From Synechococcus sp. A10-1-5-1 (GTDB lineage Bacteria; Cyanobacteriota; Cyanobacteriia; PCC-6307; Cyanobiaceae), in NCBI RefSeq assembly GCF_023115425.1, contig NZ_CP096032.1:1984001-2048000 (forward strand): DNA of 64,000 nt. Direction: 5' to 3'. Position 1 is the stretch's first letter. Each line of letters opens with the position of its first letter. Under the pieces are notes generated by a model. The model did no database searches. It saw only the letters and a list, made by a program, of their open reading frames with translations, and was not told the origin of the DNA. A program made the translations under genes and the position numbers. This document shows, in pieces, positions 60,059-64,000 of this stretch.

Positions 60059-60979
60059 TCAACGGCGCGGACTGACCACCTGATCAAAGCTGCTGGCCGT
60101 GATGAGCCCCGGTTGGGTGGCGGTGTCCACGGTGAAGGATCGTGATTCCGCCTGGCTGGTGCCATCGGGATAGACGAAGGTCACGACCCCCTGGAGGGTG
60201 ATCTTGGATCCATCGCGGCTCACTTCTTGGAGGCTGTCCACGGCCACCCGTTGGAATTGGCTGAAGAAGGCGGGGTCGAATTGATCGGCGGCCTGGGGGC
60301 TGAACAGTTGCTTGGCCGCAGCGCTGTTTCCCAGGGAGATGTCGTCATAGAGCTGACGCACGGTCTCGATGGCCTGGTTCAGCTGGAGTTGGGCCGGATC
60401 CGGCTTGGGTTCAGTGGTGGCCGGCTCCGGTTCCGTTGTGGTGGGCTCGGGCGCGCTCACCAGCGCCGGCGCTGGTGCGGTGGATGGCGTCAGGGATCGG
60501 TTGAGCAGCACCAGCCAAGTCAGGGCGCCGACGACGCCCACCACCAGCACCCCAGCGATGAAGCTCAGCACCGCCACCAGACCGCTGTTGGAGCGCGGAA
60601 CGGCCGTGATCGGCTGATCAACGACGTCGTCTTGGACCTCAATGCTGGGGATCGCCTGTCCATCGGGGGCCAGGCCCAGCAGGCCCCGCAGGACCTCGGC
60701 CATCCGCAGGCAGAGGGCCGGGGCGAAGAGGGCGTCGAGTTCCTGCTGCAGCCGCAGGTTGAGCTGGGTTTCGCCGGGAAGGGGCGGCCGCTCGGCCGCT
60801 GCCTCCTGGAAGGCGGCGGTTTGCACCAGGTGCTTCAGGGCCGGCAGCAGCAGCAGTTCGCTGTCCCCGCAAAAGTCGCTGAGCAGGGCCTGGTAGCGGC
60901 GCGCATCACTGCTGATCCCCCGCTCAAAGTCCGCCAGGATTTGGCGCCGCAGCTTCACGCCGAGCTGGTAGTCGTTCAT
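60059..60979 (-). CDS. Membrane protein with NTF2/IMS-like C-terminal domain, fourth gene of kinase/phosphatase cluster
   Basis: 306 residues from ATG 60979, which overlaps the PP2C stop as ATGA. The N-terminal cytoplasmic part (about 120 residues, helical: YQLGVKLRRQILADFERGIS) is followed by one membrane helix (LVAVLSFIAGVLVVGVVGAL), a Pro/Thr/Glu-rich linker (PEPTTTEPEPATTEPKPDP) and a C-terminal alpha/beta domain (AIETVRQLYDDISLGNSAAA, then LQGVVTFVYPDG) that looks like an NTF2/ARC6-IMS-type fold. Function unknown; it is probably the membrane effector or sensor of the triad. Confidence 0.75.
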   Translation of the reverse strand: MNDYQLGVKLRRQILADFERGISSDARRYQALLSDFCGDSELLLLPALKHLVQTAAFQEAAAERPPLPGETQLNLRLQQELDALFAPALCLRMAEVLRGLLGLAPDGQAIPSIEVQDDVVDQPITAVPRSNSGLVAVLSFIAGVLVVGVVGALTWLVLLNRSLTPSTAPAPALVSAPEPTTTEPEPATTEPKPDPAQLQLNQAIETVRQLYDDISLGNSAAAKQLFSPQAADQFDPAFFSQFQRVAVDSLQEVSRDGSKITLQGVVTFVYPDGTSQAESRSFTVDTATQPGLITASSFDQVVSPRR

Positions 60980-62130
60980 GGTCGCGCCGGGGCGCGGGAT
61001 GGCTCTTGAGTCTCGCCTGCCGCCTTCCATTGCGCCCGCAGGGCTTGCTCCAGGGCTGGGCAGACCTCCAGGGCGGATTGGGTCGCTGGGGCACTACGGG
61101 CAATGAGTGCGCCCAGGGGATCCCGCTGGGGGTGATCCAACAGCTCCCGTGCCTTGGCCGGTGAGCTCAGCAGCGCCTGGAATTGCTGGCGCCGTTGCTT
61201 GAGGCTGGCCTCAATGCGCTCGGGATGCCCGCAGAGCTGCTGGATCTCGAGGGTGAGGGGATCACTGGGCTTCAGCCACCACCACCAGAGGCCGGCGCCC
61301 AGCACGGCCGCGGCAACGCCCAGGGTGGCCAGGGATGCGCTCCGCTGGATGTTGGCTGGGACGCTCCGCTGGGCGATGGCGACCGAGACGTCATCCCCGC
61401 TGCCTTGGGCCGTGATCTCCTTCAGTCCCTGGGCCAGGGCCTCCCCTTCGATCTCCAGCATCTGGAGGCAGAGCTGCAGGAAATCCGCATCGGTGGCGCA
61501 GGACTTGCGGATCCCATCGGTGCAGAGCACCAAAGCCGTTTCGCTGGGGTGGGGGTGGAGTTGAGCCCGCGCAGTCCAGGCGCTGAGGGCGTGGCTCTGG
61601 CAGAGGCTGAGGGTGGCTTCGCCGGAGGCTTGGGCCAGCTGCTCTTGGTTCACCAGGCTGGCCTCCCCACCGGCTTGAATGGCCACCAGATCCCAGTCGC
61701 CGATCCCGGTGCAGCCCCACCACTGGGGCGTCAGCAGGACCATCCCCAAGGTGCAGCCGTAGAGGGAGCTGGAGAACGACGCCTCCGCTGCCTCGGCCTG
61801 ACTACTCCAGTGCTCCTCGATCGCGCGAAGCCAGCGCTGCTCGATGGCGGCCGGCAGCTCCCGCTCCAACTGCTGGCGCCAACCCTGCTCGTCCTTCAGA
61901 GAGAGTGCTGAGGACACCGCCGCCACTGCCTGCTCTGCTGCCAGACAGGCCAGTCGGCTGCCCACGTCACTGAGGCGATAGCGGCTGCCGCCATGGCCAT
62001 CGGAGACCAGCAGCAGTTGGAGGTCAGGGCTGATTTCGCAGACCTGGGAGGCGTCTTGGCAGGGCTTGCTCTGACGCCGGTGGGCGGCGCCGATGACGCT
62101 GCAATGGCGGGCGGCAGACCAGGCGCGCAT
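60976..62130 (-). CDS. PP2C-family protein phosphatase with membrane helix
   Basis: 384 residues from ATG 62130 (shares a base with the vWA stop, TGATG). PP2C metal motifs: NxxxC-QDAS region (KPCQDASQVCEI), LLVSDGHGGSRYRLSDVGS, LVLCTDGIRKSCATDADF and GSGDDVSVAIAQRS. One membrane helix follows (SLATLGVAAAVLGAGLWWWW), then a helical tail of about 90 residues. It removes Ser/Thr phosphates, presumably reversing the neighbouring kinase. Confidence 0.9.
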   Translation of the reverse strand: MRAWSAARHCSVIGAAHRRQSKPCQDASQVCEISPDLQLLLVSDGHGGSRYRLSDVGSRLACLAAEQAVAAVSSALSLKDEQGWRQQLERELPAAIEQRWLRAIEEHWSSQAEAAEASFSSSLYGCTLGMVLLTPQWWGCTGIGDWDLVAIQAGGEASLVNQEQLAQASGEATLSLCQSHALSAWTARAQLHPHPSETALVLCTDGIRKSCATDADFLQLCLQMLEIEGEALAQGLKEITAQGSGDDVSVAIAQRSVPANIQRSASLATLGVAAAVLGAGLWWWWLKPSDPLTLEIQQLCGHPERIEASLKQRRQQFQALLSSPAKARELLDHPQRDPLGALIARSAPATQSALEVCPALEQALRAQWKAAGETQEPSRAPARP

Positions 62131-62861
62131 CACCACACCAGGGGCCCGACATCATCGAGGGGATCCAGCAAGGTCGGGGGCAGATCCGGCAGGGGGATGT
62201 TGCCTCCCTCGTTTGGCGCGTCATCCAGCCGGCTGGCGGGCATGGAGGCGGCTCCGACAACAGCGGTCGAGGCCCACTGGATGTACTGCGCCAGGGTGGT
62301 GGCATTGCTGGCCTGCAGCGGGCGCCGCGGGGATTTCCCGCCACCGCTGGGCTCTGGCCCGATGAAGTGCTGGAGCACCTCCAGGTCGGCGTCATGGCCC
62401 ATGGCGATCGCCAGGCGCACGGCCTTCTGCGCCCAGGGTTCGCGCATCAGCTTGGCCAGGCCCGCATCGAAGTCGTCCGTGGGTTGGCCATCGGAGATCA
62501 GAACCAGGACCGGCGGCAGGGCCCGCTCCTCCATGGGCGGGGACTGCAGGACGCTGGCCACCAACTCCAGGGCTTCCCCCATGGCCGTGATGCCCCCGGC
62601 CTCCAGGTCATGCCACTGCAGCTCCTGCACCGGGGTGGGTTCGGCTAGGTGCCAGGCGGCGCCGTCGGCAAAGCGCAGGGCCCGCACCAGCACCCGCGCC
62701 TCCGGGTTTTGATCGGCCACCTCCGCCATGCCAGGGAGGGACTGGCGGATCGCCTGGTTCAGGGCCTGCATCTTGCCCTGGGCGGCCATGGAGCCAGAGC
62801 AATCGCAGAGGTAGATGAAGTGCAGCGGGCGGTTGCTGAGGCGAACGTTGGGGAAGGGCAT
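62130..62861 (-). CDS. von Willebrand factor A domain protein (TerY-like)
   Basis: 243 residues. The MIDAS metal site is complete: LCDCSGSMAAQGKMQALNQA (D-x-S-x-S), the Thr in GGITAMGEALELV, and the Asp in PVLVLISDGQPTDDFDAGL. TerY-like vWA proteins occur beside PP2C and kinase genes as the TerY-P triad (described by Aravind and colleagues). The stop overlaps the PP2C start and the kinase stop lies 3 nt upstream of its ATG, so all are one operon. Confidence 0.9.
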   Translation of the reverse strand: MPFPNVRLSNRPLHFIYLCDCSGSMAAQGKMQALNQAIRQSLPGMAEVADQNPEARVLVRALRFADGAAWHLAEPTPVQELQWHDLEAGGITAMGEALELVASVLQSPPMEERALPPVLVLISDGQPTDDFDAGLAKLMREPWAQKAVRLAIAMGHDADLEVLQHFIGPEPSGGGKSPRRPLQASNATTLAQYIQWASTAVVGAASMPASRLDDAPNEGGNIPLPDLPPTLLDPLDDVGPLVW

Positions 62862-62864
62862 GGC

Positions 62865-64000
62865 TTATCTGCGGATCGGGGTGATCGGCCCGGCCGGGGT
62901 GCTGAGCTGCTGCAGGGCCGCGACATTACAGGTTTTGCCCGGCTCCACTTCGAGCCGTTGGCCATTGGGCAACTGCCCCTGCCAGGGGGCTTCGCTGAGG
63001 TTGCGTAGGCCCACCACGGCAGCGTCCGTGGGGTGGGCGACAAGCAGGGCCAGGGGCTGATCGAGGCGTTCGCCGCGGCGTCTATCGAAGTGATGGGGAT
63101 GCAGGGCATTGCCCGGGCAGGCTGCCACCCGCCCCTGGGGCAGTTGCAGCTGCAAGCCCCCTGGGTTGCTCTGACCGCAGCTCCAGCAGGGGCCGTCTTG
63201 GAAGCGTTCTTCGCCGCAGTGGTGGCAGAGCTGCCGTTGATCCAGGCAGCGCGCGAGCTGCTGTTTCCACTGCCCCGTCAGCGGGCGTTGGCTGGGTTGC
63301 CGTAGCCCCGCACCGAAGCTGGTCTCGAAGAGTTGCTGGAGGCTTCGCGGATAAATCGGCCAGGTGATCAGGGCCGCGGCGTGTTCCTCAGGGTCCGGGC
63401 GGTTCGCGGGATTCACTGGATCAAAGATGAACAGGGCCTCCTCGCCGTAGAGCCGGCGCCGGGCGGGTTCATCGAGGCAGCGGATCGCCAGTTCCTGTTG
63501 ACCGCGGAAGGGGTCGTGGCGGGTGAGCAGCCGAAAGAGCAGCACGGCCAGGCTGAATTGATCGGTGCTGGCACTGGGCTTGGCTGAGCCCAGCAGCACC
63601 TCCGGGGCCATGAAGCCCGGGGTTCCGAGCACGCTGCCGGTGCCCTGGCCGTCGACCGCGACGTTGTCGTTATCGCAGATCAAGATCGCCCCATCACTGG
63701 GCCTGAGGAAGAGGTTCCCCAGGGAGATGTCCTTGTAACAGAGCCCCTTGAGGTGGAGTTCGTGGAAGGCCGTGGCCAGGAAGAAGCAGGCCCGCAGGAT
63801 GTTCTGCAGGCTGATCTCCATCCGTCCGCCGGCGTGGAGATGGGCCCCCTGAAAGCCACTGGGCCGTAGGGGCATCAGGTAGCCGAAACCGGGCTCTTGG
63901 CTCCGGAGCAGCGGACGACTCTCCGCAGTGGGCTCCAGCAGGGCCATCGGCCAGAGGAAGTCGCCGTTGGGGGCCCCCAGGCGAATGCTTCGCTGCAGCC
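62865..64000 (-). CDS. Ser/Thr protein kinase-like protein with zinc ribbon (5' end outside window)
   Basis: Open to the window edge; about 378 codons present (LQRSIRLGAPNGDFLWPMAL upstream of the first Met). Kinase features: LHLKGLCYKDISLGNLFLR (catalytic Asp and Asn kept, HRD reads YKD), ILICDNDNVAV (metal Asp; DFG reads DND), GTPGFMAPEVLLG (APE). The N lobe is outside the window. After the lobe comes a zinc ribbon (CHHCGEERFQDGPCWSCGQS, two CxxC) and a beta-rich C-terminal domain. Kinase, vWA and PP2C together form a TerY-P-like triad. Confidence 0.88.
   Translation of the reverse strand, partial: LQRSIRLGAPNGDFLWPMALLEPTAESRPLLRSQEPGFGYLMPLRPSGFQGAHLHAGGRMEISLQNILRACFFLATAFHELHLKGLCYKDISLGNLFLRPSDGAILICDNDNVAVDGQGTGSVLGTPGFMAPEVLLGSAKPSASTDQFSLAVLLFRLLTRHDPFRGQQELAIRCLDEPARRRLYGEEALFIFDPVNPANRPDPEEHAAALITWPIYPRSLQQLFETSFGAGLRQPSQRPLTGQWKQQLARCLDQRQLCHHCGEERFQDGPCWSCGQSNPGGLQLQLPQGRVAACPGNALHPHHFDRRRGERLDQPLALLVAHPTDAAVVGLRNLSEAPWQGQLPNGQRLEVEPGKTCNVAALQQLSTPAGPITPIRR

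Overview
This is a chromosomal segment of a picocyanobacterium of the Synechococcus/Cyanobium (alpha-cyanobacterial, Syn/Pro) type. The evidence is a split RNA polymerase beta' (rpoC1 plus rpoC2), a complete allophycocyanin core operon (apcE, apcA, apcB, apcC), a psbA gene for a D1 protein with Glu130, a cyanobacterial-style ATP synthase operon (atpI-B-E-F'-F-H-A-G), plastid-type ribosomal protein PSRP-3/Ycf65, Ycf35, a high-light-inducible protein, PII, and a high-GC, gene-dense layout with many 1-4 nt overlaps. I see no tRNA, rRNA, CRISPR array or intact insertion sequence.

Layout. 1-10669: rpoB (5' end cut by the window), rpoC1, rpoC2, a 51-residue HLIP and rlmN, all +. 10716-17233: a sodium:solute symporter, a 41-residue membrane peptide, a HEAT-repeat protein, a DUF2997/Ycf35/[4Fe-4S] ferredoxin/aldo-keto reductase chain, rsmG (-), a DnaJ protein and DUF3143. 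17230-20680 (-): biotin operon bioF-bioK-bioC-bioD plus a coupled 54-residue membrane protein where bioA might be expected. 20750-30825: a Ski2-like helicase, rlmH, purB, a TlyA-type methyltransferase, glnB, queF, cytochrome c maturation genes (ccs1, ccdA) and ftsW. 30910-35482 (-): apcE, apcA, apcB, apcC, with a highly structured apcA leader. 35647-42786 (+): a methyltransferase and the ATP synthase operon. 42885-45625 (+): a putative 2OG-Fe(II) oxygenase, then a coupled run ferredoxin / small ORF / DUF3326 / YchJ. 45626-48861: psbA, flanked by three copies of a structured minus-strand module, and ald.

48888-53756 is the accessory part: a truncated 3-methyladenine DNA glycosylase, an outer-membrane beta-barrel protein whose start looks broken by a nonsense codon, an AT-rich 500-nt gap with a gene remnant, and a small cassette of a PqqD-like protein, a GNAT-like protein, a sulfotransferase and an HPr-kinase-like kinase. 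53757-64000 returns to core-like genes: nadE, nadD, a DUF697 GTPase, pepP, a HAD hydrolase, PSRP-3, and at the right edge a kinase / von Willebrand A / PP2C phosphatase triad with a fourth membrane protein.

The most unusual items are: (i) a family of about 100-nt two-hairpin modules around psbA, one with attenuator topology next to a small ORF; (ii) the PqqD/HprK-like/sulfotransferase/GNAT cassette in AT-rich DNA; (iii) the TerY-P-like phosphorylation triad with its fourth gene; (iv) the row of hairpins in the apcABC leader; and (v) the five-gene coupled biotin operon. Everything here is read by eye; family names come from motif recognition, not from database searches.
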